From the IMG/VR virus record IMGVR_UViG_3300042544_001325, positions 1 through 28,717 of that record: a stretch of 28,717 bases of DNA, one strand, 5' to 3'. The position numbers and the translations under genes are program-made. The notes below the pieces were generated by a model. It did no database searches. It was not told the origin of the DNA and saw only the letters and a list, made by a program, of their open reading frames with translations. Shown here one piece after another: positions 16,705 to 22,343 of the stretch. Each line of letters opens with the position of its first letter. The first letter of the stretch is position 1. Source of the stretch: a virus.

Positions 16705-17289
16705 GTGAATACAGAAACACAGGCAGTTGAATTAAGTCATGAACTAATTGTGAAATTAGTAAGTGAAATGGAAAATGGTATTGCCTATGTAGCGACAACT
16801 ACAGACGCAACTAAGGCAGATATTAAGAAACTGAAAGACGCTAATCGTCAGGTTTCTAAGTCTGTCTTTGGTCGCGTCCATGAGGTGTCTTATATGGTCA
16901 ATCAGGCATTACAGAAAGGCATTACCACGAATAAGAAAGTCAGTGAAGATAGTGGCGTCTCTATGTCCACGATTAGCCGATACGACTGGATAGGTTCAAC
17001 CCTTTCAGTTGTGGCTATGAGTGAAAGTGGTCTTACTAAGACTGCCGAGAAACTGGCCTCTAAGTCACTGAACCTGCTAATTCAGGGTGTTCTTAAAAAG
17101 GATGACATGTTGAACATCAAAGACATCGAAGGATGGAAACAGGTCATTCAAGATAGAACCTTTAAGTTACCTACTGCACCAAAATTGGACGCAGTTCTTG
17201 AGGCCATCGGTAATGGTTCTTACGATGACTCACTAGGTAAATTAGAGAGTGCCCTAACTACTAGAAGAAAGATGATGGTCAAGGCATAA
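16705..17289 (+). CDS. HTH DNA-binding protein, likely early regulator
   Basis: 194 aa from GTG 16705, which has AGAGAGAAG upstream; an alternative ATG at 16612 would give 225 aa as a leaderless message, but the added segment includes the ATTCGTGGG repeat shared with noncoding DNA. A helix-turn-helix is visible at residues about 75-97 (TTNKKVSEDSGVSMSTISRY), preceded by a helical region (KKLKDANRQVSKSVFGRVHE) and followed by a helical tail. First gene of the rightward block, followed by a strong terminator. A reasonable candidate to bind one of the nearby repeat families, possibly its own promoter; this is inference. Family unrecognised. Confidence 0.85.
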   Translation: MNTETQAVELSHELIVKLVSEMENGIAYVATTTDATKADIKKLKDANRQVSKSVFGRVHEVSYMVNQALQKGITTNKKVSEDSGVSMSTISRYDWIGSTLSVVAMSESGLTKTAEKLASKSLNLLIQGVLKKDDMLNIKDIEGWKQVIQDRTFKLPTAPKLDAVLEAIGNGSYDDSLGKLESALTTRRKMMVKA

Positions 17290-17307
17290 CTGACCATTAT
17301 TACCGAT

Positions 17308-17347
17308 TAGCCCTCACGATTAAGTCGTGGGGGCTATTCTTTTTTGT
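17308..17347 (+). terminator. Strong intrinsic terminator after the HTH gene
   Basis: 12-bp stem with one G-U pair (TAGCCCTCACGA / TCGTGGGGGCTA, loop TTAAG; 17308-17336) followed by TTCTTTTTT. It isolates the regulator as a monocistronic unit from the operon that starts at 17531. Confidence 0.9.
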
Positions 17348-17353
17348 CTCTTA

Positions 17354-17368
17354 CTTTCTATTAGAAAG
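17354..17368. promoter_or_regulatory. TTTCTANTAGAAA palindrome, copy 2
   Basis: CTTTCTATTAGAAAG just after the terminator. It is followed, after the same kind of 7-nt spacer, by CTATCAAAT, resembling the CTAT-plus-minus-35 start seen at copies 1 and 3, but no -10 box follows at the right distance. Confidence 0.7.
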
Positions 17369-17396
17369 TGAACTATCAAATTTTCAATTTTCTGAG

Positions 17397-17446
17397 CCTG
17401 TTGTTGCTCGTTGCTGTTTTTTAATCCTGTTGTTGCTCGTTGCTGT
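17397..17446 (+). repeat. Perfect 21-bp direct repeat, 29-bp period
   Basis: A 21-bp unit beginning CCTGTTGTTGCTCG and ending TTGCTGT occurs at 17397-17417 and 17426-17446. Each unit itself contains two GTTGCT hexamers. It lies in the noncoding stretch between the terminator and the second early promoter, flanked on both sides by TTTCTANTAGAAA palindromes. Confidence 0.85.
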
Positions 17447-17451
17447 AATTA

Positions 17452-17466
17452 CTTTCTAGTAGAAAA
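17452..17466. promoter_or_regulatory. TTTCTANTAGAAA palindrome, copy 3 (promoter-linked)
   Basis: CTTTCTAGTAGAAAA, ending 7 bp upstream of the TTGATT -35 box at 17474. The only copy with G at the central position. Confidence 0.75.
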
Positions 17467-17473
17467 TAGTCTA

Positions 17474-17503
17474 TTGATTTGGGGGTAGACCTCATGGTAT
17501 ACT
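17474..17503 (+). promoter_or_regulatory. Rightward early promoter of the accessory operon
   Basis: -35 TTGATT (17474-17479), 18-bp spacer, -10 TATACT (17498-17503), close to sigma70 consensus. Transcription would begin near 17510, about 20 nt before the GTG at 17531. The upstream palindrome has exactly the spacing seen at the 16575 promoter. Confidence 0.72.
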
Positions 17504-17530
17504 TGAGGTATCAAGTGAAAGGTGGATGTT

Positions 17531-17755
17531 GTGAGGAAAGATATTCCTACAAGTAAAGTTATTCACACACGCTCTGTTGTGTTTGCCCCTAATCGTAGCA
17601 AGTCGCTACGCAATGAGGCGCACGCAACTAAGCCTAAGTGTGGTCGTGCAAAGAAGTCCTACGACCCACAGATACGCATGCAATTTTGGTTAAAGCAAAT
17701 GTCTTTAACTGATGAACTACTTTCTATTAGAAAGGATGCAAGTAGTGCAAAGTAA
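17531..17755 (+). CDS. Small basic hypothetical protein (74 aa)
   Basis: Start chosen at GTG 17531 because AAAGG lies 8 nt upstream and the promoter's expected start point is near 17510; GTG 17522 is the alternative but has no spacing from the AAAGG. Product MRKDIPTSKVIHTRSVVFAP, then Lys/Arg-rich (KCGRAKKSYDPQIRM) and a helical end (LTDELLSIRKDASSAK). No family recognised. Its last codons contain palindrome copy 4, which encodes LSIRK. Overlaps the next gene by about 11 nt. Confidence 0.7.
   Translation: MRKDIPTSKVIHTRSVVFAPNRSKSLRNEAHATKPKCGRAKKSYDPQIRMQFWLKQMSLTDELLSIRKDASSAK
17720..17734. promoter_or_regulatory. TTTCTANTAGAAA palindrome, copy 4 (intragenic)
   Basis: CTTTCTATTAGAAAG within the 3' end of the 74-aa gene, immediately before the next gene's start. 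Its right arm supplies an AAAGG that can act as ribosome-binding site for GTG 17745. Confidence 0.7.
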
Positions 17756-18089
17756 TAAACGGAATGTCGCTCGCAAGAGGGCTTTCTACCAGTTAAGAGA
17801 CAAGTACCCAAAGCAGTACCATAAATTGTATTTGGGTGAGTTAGAGAAACTTGGCTTGGAACCTAGAAAGTTAGTCAAGAAGTCTGTTAAGGATAAAGAT
17901 ATGGCACCTGAGCAGGTCGAGAAGATTGTCGCTGATGGCATGATGACCACAGAATATCTGGGGGCACTTATGCAAGAGGGCATAGTTTCTAATAGAAAGT
18001 CGGATATCAACATTGAACCTGTTGATGTCACACTGGACAGAAACTACAATCCTCAATGGGATGAAAGTTCTTGGCAGATTGAAAAGTGA
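17745..18089 (+). CDS. Hypothetical basic protein (114 aa)
   Basis: Start set at GTG 17745 with AAAGG 9 nt upstream; ATG 17736 (too close to that AAAGG) and ATG 17712 (poor site, longer overlap) are alternatives. The N-terminal half is strongly basic and helical (NKRNVARKRAFYQLRDKYPK ... YHKLYLGELEKLG), then a segment PEQVEKIVADGMMTTEYLG and an acidic/aromatic end (NYNPQWDESSWQIEK). Not recognised. Palindrome copy 5 lies inside and encodes VSNRK. Confidence 0.72.
   Translation: MQSNKRNVARKRAFYQLRDKYPKQYHKLYLGELEKLGLEPRKLVKKSVKDKDMAPEQVEKIVADGMMTTEYLGALMQEGIVSNRKSDINIEPVDVTLDRNYNPQWDESSWQIEK
17985..17999. promoter_or_regulatory. TTTCTANTAGAAA palindrome, copy 5 (intragenic)
   Basis: GTTTCTAATAGAAAG inside the 114-aa gene, about 90 bp before its stop. 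No promoter elements follow, so if it is a protein site it acts within the transcribed region. Confidence 0.65.
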
Positions 18090-18146
18090 GTGAGTTAAGT
18101 TGGCACGACTGGTATGGATACACCAAACCAGAAACAAGGAAGGAAA

Positions 18147-18374
18147 ATGATGGAAAGCAAGACGCTCGAAATGACGATAACTGATGACGGCTATCGTTAT
18201 GTTGCTGGAATGTTAGTTGTTAATGTTCTGGAGAATGTTAGGACGCGCAAGGATTGGACAATAGAAGATGCTTCATTCTTGATTATGGGTGCGATGAGAA
18301 TTGCACGCAATCTGTCAGATGAGGAATTTAATCTATTGATTTCATCCCTTGAGGACAGGTATGCTAGTAAGTAA
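18147..18374 (+). CDS. Small hypothetical protein (75 aa)
   Basis: Start at ATG 18147, preceded by AAGGAAGG; an ATG at 18114 in frame lacks such a site. Product MMESKTLEMTITDDGYRYVA, with a hydrophobic/helical centre (GMLVVNVLENVRT) and an acidic C-terminal helix (LSDEEFNLLISSLEDRYAS). Fold looks like a small compact alpha/beta domain; not recognised. Separated from neighbours by 57 and 36 bp. Confidence 0.75.
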   Translation: MMESKTLEMTITDDGYRYVAGMLVVNVLENVRTRKDWTIEDASFLIMGAMRIARNLSDEEFNLLISSLEDRYASK

Positions 18375-18386
18375 TAAGTCAAACCA

Positions 18387-18401
18387 GTTTCTATTAGAAA
18401 G
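18387..18401. promoter_or_regulatory. TTTCTANTAGAAA palindrome, copy 6
   Basis: GTTTCTATTAGAAAG in the 36-bp gap before the amidoligase gene. Its right arm contributes an AAAGG 8 nt before the GTG start at 18411. Confidence 0.75.
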
Positions 18402-18410
18402 GTAGAAAAG

Positions 18411-19538
18411 GTGGACACAGAAGAAGAAACCACTTGCGAAAGTTGTGGTAACACTGCTGACGCTAGTGGTTGTGACATAGTTGAACTGGATGATAGCAAA
18501 CATTGCACATCTTGTTTAAATAGTTGTGACTCATGTGGTGAATGGTATCTATATAGGTCAAGCGTGCATTATTACGCTGATATATGTGGTGATTGTCAAG
18601 ATGACCATTTTGCTTGCATGAATTGCAATAATGTGCATCACAATGACGATGGCATCACGTCAGTAGATAGTGGAGAATTTCAGTGTTCTCGCTGTGCTGA
18701 CAGGTATTGGACATATTGTGGTGAGTGTAGTGAATGGTATGCAGATAGCAGTAATGATGAGTGCGATGACGCTTATCGTTATGGTATCAACGACTATTCA
18801 TTCAAGCCCACACCGATATTTCATTACACACCAGAGAAACAAAGCACCACATTCTTTGGCTTCGAGTTAGAAGTTGAGGCTGTTCACGAAACCATCAGCA
18901 CTGGAGTAGATATTGTACGCAACTATGTGACTGATGATTTAGTGTATCTCAAAGGTGATAGCAGTCTTAATGATGGCTTCGAGATTGTCACCCATCCTAT
19001 GACCCATGACTGGGCTATGGAGAAGTTCCCTTGGGAGATGATAGAGAAACTACGCAGAGCAGGTTACAGGTCTTGGGATACCGACACTTGTGGTTTACAT
19101 GTGCATGCTTCTCGCACCTCGTTTATTGACAGGTCACACTTATGGAAGTGGACATATCTTATCAACAAGAATAACCGAGAGTGTATCGAGTTGGCTGGTC
19201 GCAATAGTCACTACGCACAATTCTATGGTGTTAAACCCACCAGTGACATTGTGTTACGCAAAGAGATGCCACGAGAAAGATATGTGGCTATCAACCTGAA
19301 CCCTGCACACACAGTGGAAGTGCGTATATTCAGGGGTTCGTTACGCGTACCAAGAGTGAAGACTGCACTAGATTTTATGCAGTCCACGATTGAGTTCGCT
19401 AACAAGTTAACAATAAAAGATGCCAGTGCTGGTAACACTTGGGGCATGTACCGAGATTATGTCGGCGAGCATAGCCACAGGTTCGAGAACCTACACTTGC
19501 GTCTCAACGCAGATAAACTAACTGATAGTGCTAGTTAG
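18411..19538 (+). CDS. Amidoligase-family enzyme with N-terminal zinc-ribbon array
   Basis: 375 aa. Residues 9-105 hold a series of Cys pairs (CESCG, CTSC, CDSCG, CGDC, CMNC, CSRC, CGEC), likely zinc ribbons. The catalytic domain matches the glutamine-synthetase-like amidoligase family: FFGFELEVE (148-156), GDSSLNDGFEIVTHP (182-196), CGLHVHAS (227-234), Arg264-Asn265, RYVAINLN (290-297) and TVEVRIFRGS (301-310). These enzymes use ATP to join a carboxylate to an amine. The next gene is a class II glutamine amidotransferase, a pairing described in comparative genomics of this family; together they could release ammonia and make an amide on an unknown substrate (peptide, cell-wall or other). GTG start. 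Confidence 0.82.
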   Translation: MDTEEETTCESCGNTADASGCDIVELDDSKHCTSCLNSCDSCGEWYLYRSSVHYYADICGDCQDDHFACMNCNNVHHNDDGITSVDSGEFQCSRCADRYWTYCGECSEWYADSSNDECDDAYRYGINDYSFKPTPIFHYTPEKQSTTFFGFELEVEAVHETISTGVDIVRNYVTDDLVYLKGDSSLNDGFEIVTHPMTHDWAMEKFPWEMIEKLRRAGYRSWDTDTCGLHVHASRTSFIDRSHLWKWTYLINKNNRECIELAGRNSHYAQFYGVKPTSDIVLRKEMPRERYVAINLNPAHTVEVRIFRGSLRVPRVKTALDFMQSTIEFANKLTIKDASAGNTWGMYRDYVGEHSHRFENLHLRLNADKLTDSAS

Positions 19539-19552
19539 TTTCTAATAGAAAA
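19538..19552. promoter_or_regulatory. TTTCTANTAGAAA palindrome, copy 7
   Basis: GTTTCTAATAGAAAA; its first base is the last base of the amidoligase TAG stop. It lies 20 bp before the ATG of the amidotransferase gene. Confidence 0.75.
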
Positions 19553-19572
19553 CACAACAAAAAGGAGAGAGT

Positions 19573-20433
19573 ATGTGTTTATTAATGGTTGCAAAGCCAA
19601 ACGCAATGCCAAGCGATGACGCTCTGGTGTGTGCTTGTGCTAACAACCCAGATGGGTTCGGTTATGCCGTTCACACTGGTAAAACAATCATCACAGGTCG
19701 TGGTATGAACCATGACGATGTGATAGATAGGTTCCTCACAACTCGCGAGAAACATATGAATGGGTGGGCTATGTTTCATGCTCGCTTCACTACACATGGT
19801 GAGACAGTAAAAGAGAACTGTCATCCGTTTCGTGTAGGTGGTAGCACAGAAACTATCCTCGCACATAACGGCATCTTAAGTAATGTGAAGATACCAACAG
19901 GTGACAAGCGTTCAGACACGCGTGTGTTTGCCGAAGACCTGTTGCCTGCACGCCTCAACATCTTAGACCACAAGAAAAAGTTTAAGAAGTTAGAGAAGTG
20001 GGCTGGTGGTTCTAAGGTTGCTGTGTTCACAACAGACAGACGACTGAACAAGGCTGTGTATATCATCAACGAGAAGTTAGGTAACTGGGATAGCAATGGT
20101 CTGTGGTGGTCTAACAATTCGTATCAACAATCGTATTACACATATCCTAAAGCACCACCAAATGTTTGGACATCATCAAAAGATATAGCACAAATTAATG
20201 GTAAGTATTATGTCCTTAATGGTGATGATATAACCGAGTTCGTTGAAGAGGGTATGGCATGTAGTTTTTGTGGTCACTTCTTCGGTGAAACAGATTACCA
20301 TCATGGTTACTGTCAGACATGCTGGACTTGTTTGGAATGTCAGGACTTCGAAGAAAGTTGTATGTGTTACAGACCTGCATACAAGATGGGTCAACGACAT
20401 CCGTATGACCTAGCATACGATGATAGTTTCTAA
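19573..20433 (+). CDS. Class II glutamine amidotransferase (Ntn-type) with C-terminal zinc ribbon
   Basis: 286 aa starting MCLLMVAKP, so Cys2 becomes the N-terminal nucleophile after Met removal, as in GATase II enzymes. Matching motifs: NNPDGFGYA (24-32), FHARFTTHG (68-76), HPF (84-86), LAHNGIL (96-102) and RSDTRVFAEDL (113-123). This domain hydrolyses glutamine to ammonia. The C-terminus (about 226-270) has a Cys-rich zinc-binding tail (CSFCG ... CQTCWTCLEC ... CMC) echoing the zinc ribbons of the amidoligase upstream. AAAGGAG precedes the ATG. It probably feeds ammonia to the amidoligase or acts as an amide-processing partner; substrate unknown. Confidence 0.85.
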   Translation: MCLLMVAKPNAMPSDDALVCACANNPDGFGYAVHTGKTIITGRGMNHDDVIDRFLTTREKHMNGWAMFHARFTTHGETVKENCHPFRVGGSTETILAHNGILSNVKIPTGDKRSDTRVFAEDLLPARLNILDHKKKFKKLEKWAGGSKVAVFTTDRRLNKAVYIINEKLGNWDSNGLWWSNNSYQQSYYTYPKAPPNVWTSSKDIAQINGKYYVLNGDDITEFVEEGMACSFCGHFFGETDYHHGYCQTCWTCLECQDFEESCMCYRPAYKMGQRHPYDLAYDDSF

Positions 20434-20440
20434 TAGAAAA
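20426..20440. promoter_or_regulatory. TTTCTANTAGAAA palindrome, copy 8
   Basis: GTTTCTAATAGAAAA; the TAA stop of the amidotransferase gene (20431-20433) lies inside the palindrome. The next gene's Shine-Dalgarno GAGGAGGTGA follows directly. Confidence 0.75.
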
Positions 20441-20456
20441 CGAGGAGGTGAACAAG

Positions 20457-20624
20457 ATGATAGACGAAAACATAGACCCACGCATGGCAATAGCACAAGT
20501 CATACGTGAACTAAAGAGAAACAATGGGGATGTTGATGCTTTTATGGCAAAAGTATTCTCTGCTGAAAGTAATGTTGACGCATACAGAATATGTATGGAC
20601 ACACTAATGGAGGTAAGTGCATGA
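20457..20624 (+). CDS. Small hypothetical protein (55 aa)
   Basis: Starts at ATG 20457 after a near-ideal Shine-Dalgarno (GAGGAGGTGA, 5 nt spacing). Product MIDENIDPRMAIAQVIRELK, then DVDAFMAKVFSAESNVDAYR, all helical and acidic. Its TGA overlaps the next ATG (ATGA). Not recognised; the ribosome-binding site makes expression likely. Confidence 0.78.
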   Translation: MIDENIDPRMAIAQVIRELKRNNGDVDAFMAKVFSAESNVDAYRICMDTLMEVSA

Positions 20625-20773
20625 GCATAGACAATGCTATCTTATGTCATGGCAGAAGTTGGGGCAGTGAGTGTCAGATATGTGAGGAAGAAGCATATCG
20701 TGCTTACATTCAAGAGATGCGTGACGAGTGGGATTGGGATAAAGATACAGATGATGAAGGAGGTGACGAGTAA
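20621..20773 (+). CDS. Small acidic protein with C-x2-C motif (50 aa)
   Basis: ATG 20621 within the upstream ATGA junction, ending at TAA that overlaps the next ATG. Product MSIDNAILCHGRSWGSECQIC has Cys9, His10, Cys18 and Cys21, a possible small metal site, and ends in a strongly acidic tail (WDWDKDTDDEGGDE). Upstream in-frame codons exist from 20591 but overlap the previous gene. Short zinc-finger-like phage proteins of this type are common; function unknown. Confidence 0.72.
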   Translation: MSIDNAILCHGRSWGSECQICEEEAYRAYIQEMRDEWDWDKDTDDEGGDE

Positions 20774-20979
20774 TGGAATTACTAGAAAAGATTAACGCGT
20801 TCGCTTCTAGTATGCTAACAGAATTTTCTGCTGTTGAAAATGACAGCGAGTTTATTCTAGCATTACAAGAACACGACCTATACTATGATTTAGATAGAGC
20901 AAGTCGTTACCTTGAACACATTAAAGAATACACATCAGCGTACCTGTACGCTTATGAGAAAGAGATGAGCAATGCTTGA
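20773..20979 (+). CDS. Small helical hypothetical protein (68 aa)
   Basis: ATG 20773 in a TAATG overlap with the previous stop; GGAGGTGA lies upstream. The product is acidic and helical (MELLEKINAFASSMLTEFSA ... LDRASRYLEHIKEYTSAYLY). Its last 8 nt overlap the whiB-family gene, so the two are probably co-translated. Not recognised. Confidence 0.75.
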   Translation: MELLEKINAFASSMLTEFSAVENDSEFILALQEHDLYYDLDRASRYLEHIKEYTSAYLYAYEKEMSNA

Positions 20980-21253
20980 TATCATTCTGGGTGATAAGGC
21001 AACAGAGGGGAAGTGCTACAATCACCCAGACCCTGACTGGTTTCACATTCCAGGAAATACTATAGTTAACAAGGCTCAAAAAGAATTTTGTCAAGACTGC
21101 AAAATTATTACTGAGTGTTTAGATTATGCTATAAGGAATGATGTGTCAGGTGTATGGGGTGGAACAACAGCAGGTGAAAGAGAAACAATAAGAAAAAGTA
21201 TAGGTCTCAAGGTGATACCTATATCAATAAGGGAGGCTGGTAGTGTCTCGTAA
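20972..21253 (+). CDS. whiB: WhiB-family iron-sulfur transcription factor
   Basis: 93 aa with the four-Cys WhiB pattern: CYNHPDPDWF (Cys15), then CQDCKIITECL (Cys40-x2-Cys43-x5-Cys49), followed by the G-[VI]-W-G-G turn SGVWGGTTAGER. WhiB-like proteins bind a [4Fe-4S] cluster and contact the primary sigma factor to alter transcription; they occur only in Actinobacteria and their phages, which is the main host clue here. The C-terminus (LKVIPISIREAGSVS) lacks the basic or AT-hook tail of many host members. A known phage copy (mycobacteriophage TM4) represses host whiB genes. Likely an early regulator of host or phage transcription. Confidence 0.93.
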   Translation: MLDIILGDKATEGKCYNHPDPDWFHIPGNTIVNKAQKEFCQDCKIITECLDYAIRNDVSGVWGGTTAGERETIRKSIGLKVIPISIREAGSVS

Positions 21254-21536
21254 AAAGAAAGATGATGACAACATTGAGAAGTTAGTTGATGAAGTGTTTC
21301 CAAAAGACAGTGAAGAGATTATGAAATCAATGGAAGCAACTGAACAAATAACTGATGAAGCGTCAAGGTTCCTACACTTTGATGAGATATGGGAAGCAGC
21401 AGCGACACAGATAGAAGCACGAGTTGCTATCTTAAGTATGTCTGGTATGCTGGCGTTTGCTGTATCAGAACATGGTGGTAAGTATCTTGACCATCTGATA
21501 AGACAAGAAGAAGAAGATGGAAATCAGGAAGGCTGA
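21243..21536 (+). CDS. Hypothetical acidic protein (97 aa)
   Basis: Starts at GTG 21243, overlapping whiB by 11 nt; GGGAGG lies just upstream. Product MSRKKKDDDNIEKLVDEVFP, strongly charged, with a helical centre (DEIWEAAATQIEARVAILSM) and an acidic tail (IRQEEEDGNQEG). Not recognised. Coupled to whiB and to the following zinc-ribbon gene (20-nt overlap). Confidence 0.75.
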   Translation: MSRKKKDDDNIEKLVDEVFPKDSEEIMKSMEATEQITDEASRFLHFDEIWEAAATQIEARVAILSMSGMLAFAVSEHGGKYLDHLIRQEEEDGNQEG

Positions 21537-21729
21537 TTGGAGTGGGATACCTACTTCTGTTTGCCCTAACTGTGATTGTACTTGGTTTAATGTTCCAATA
21601 ACATTTGACCCAGAGACATACGAAATATCAGCATATGGTCTTGACGGTGTAACGTGTTGGTCTTGTGACCAACCCATTACTCCACCAATACCAATCGACT
21701 CGAGGTTAGAAGAGATAGAGGAAGAATAA
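21517..21729 (+). CDS. Zinc-ribbon-like small protein (70 aa)
   Basis: Product MEIRKADWSGIPTSVCPNCD has Cys16-x2-Cys19 and later CWSC, spaced as in a zinc ribbon of about 35 residues, then an acidic tail (SRLEEIEEE). Similar one-ribbon proteins are frequent in actinophage early operons. ATG 21517 overlaps the upstream gene by 20 nt and the TAA overlaps the next ATG. Specific role unknown. Confidence 0.78.
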   Translation: MEIRKADWSGIPTSVCPNCDCTWFNVPITFDPETYEISAYGLDGVTCWSCDQPITPPIPIDSRLEEIEEE

Positions 21730-21839
21730 TGGGATGGCTTCTTACAGGTGTTTTCGTAACAACAACTTTATTTTATGGTGTAAGTTACCATAAACAAGTT
21801 GAGTTAACTATTAAGGAACGCATGCGACCTTATCAATAA
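21729..21839 (+). CDS. Membrane micropeptide (36 aa)
   Basis: 36-aa ORF in a TAATG overlap with the zinc-ribbon gene. Residues 3-20 (WLLTGVFVTTTLFYGVSY) are hydrophobic enough for one membrane helix, with a charged C-terminus (KQVELTIKERMRPYQ). It ends 7 nt into the 3' end of the convergent transglycosylase gene. Last gene of the rightward early block. Small size keeps confidence moderate. Confidence 0.6.
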   Translation: MGWLLTGVFVTTTLFYGVSYHKQVELTIKERMRPYQ

Positions 21840-22171
21840 AACCCACGCCTATCGTGGTGGGATAAAGCATTACAAGGCGTATCATAACGCTTCTTAATGT
21901 ACTTTATTCCACGAGTTGTTTGTTCTTCGATACCTAAACCTTTAGGGGTTTTAAGTATCTGGAACAAACCATAGGCTGATGAGTTAGGATTGTCTGCAAC
22001 GTTCGACCAATTAGACTCGCGACTAATTAGTTCATCAAGACAAACCCATTCATCTCCTGTCCATCGTTCGTGTTTAACTTTTAGTTTAACATACGAACGA
22101 GATACCTTTGATGGTAATTGTCTTTCAACAATTATTTCAACGGCAACAGGTGGTGGTATTGGGATTTGCAT
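21833..22171 (-). CDS. Short lytic transglycosylase-like protein (candidate endolysin)
   Basis: 112 aa on the opposite strand to its neighbours. Residues about 42-112 match the compact actinobacterial SLT-type domain: CLDELISRESNW with probable catalytic Glu52, SSAYGLFQIL (65-73), GIKYIKKRYDTPCNALSHHD and terminal GFY. Cys44 and Cys100 may pair. There is no signal peptide; the first 35 residues are Pro-rich then basic beta-like. A GGAGG site lies 3-4 nt before the ATG and a TATAAT further upstream. It would cleave host peptidoglycan at lysis or act as a virion accessory. No cell-wall-binding domain is visible, unusual for an endolysin. Confidence 0.82.
   Translation of the reverse strand: MQIPIPPPVAVEIIVERQLPSKVSRSYVKLKVKHERWTGDEWVCLDELISRESNWSNVADNPNSSAYGLFQILKTPKGLGIEEQTTRGIKYIKKRYDTPCNALSHHDRRGFY
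21836..21861 (-). terminator. Terminator-like hairpin at the end of the transglycosylase gene
   Basis: Minus-strand CCCAC...GTGGG (also CCACG/CGTGG) followed by TTTTATT. It lies inside the last codons (HHDRRGFY and stop). Stem is short, so strength is uncertain. Confidence 0.5.
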
Positions 22172-22185
22172 TAGCCTCCAACCAG

Positions 22186-22268
22186 TATTATAATGTTATA
22201 TAATATAATATAACATTATATAATCTATATAATATAACTAATGTTATATTATATAATATAATATAACT
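22186..22268. repeat. AT-rich inverted-repeat block
   Basis: Over 80 bp of nearly pure A/T. It contains a 9-bp stem ATGTTATAT/ATATAACAT (22193-22216) and a perfect 11-bp stem GTTATATTATA/TATAATATAAC with a 3-nt loop (22243-22267). The two share an 18-bp direct repeat (TATATAATATAATATAAC); a shorter related copy lies between them. Candidate duplex-unwinding element or origin, next to the replication operon. Confidence 0.75.
22187..22192 (-). promoter_or_regulatory. -10 box of the transglycosylase promoter
   Basis: TATAAT on the minus strand, about 15 nt before the ATG with GGAGG between. A -35 is not clear because the upstream DNA is almost pure A/T. Confidence 0.5.
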
Positions 22269-22269
22269 A

Positions 22270-22284
22270 CTTTCTAATAGAAAG
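22270..22284. promoter_or_regulatory. TTTCTANTAGAAA palindrome, copy 9
   Basis: CTTTCTAATAGAAAG, the rightmost copy, between the AT-rich block and the replication operon. No -35/-10 pair follows with the spacing seen at copies 1 and 3. Confidence 0.75.
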
Positions 22285-22301
22285 TAGATTATATTACTAA
22301 C

Positions 22302-22322
22302 CCTAATGCTTAACGCATTAGG
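22302..22322 (+). other. 8-bp stem hairpin in the replication-operon leader
   Basis: Perfect CCTAATGC/GCATTAGG with loop TTAAC, 18 bp after palindrome copy 9. No T-run follows, so it is not a simple terminator; possibly an operator or part of the leader structure. Confidence 0.55.
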
Positions 22323-22343
22323 ATAAACCTAGACTAGAGTGAG

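Noticed and set aside
17397-17446. Direct repeats as a possible CRISPR array.
   Set aside because: Only two units with an 8-bp spacer and no cas genes; the Cas4-like nuclease is a phage exonuclease type.
19821-20602. Minus-strand frames of 74-128 codons across the amidotransferase and small ORFs.
   Set aside because: They cover genes with clear motifs and good ribosome sites on the plus strand, and have none themselves.
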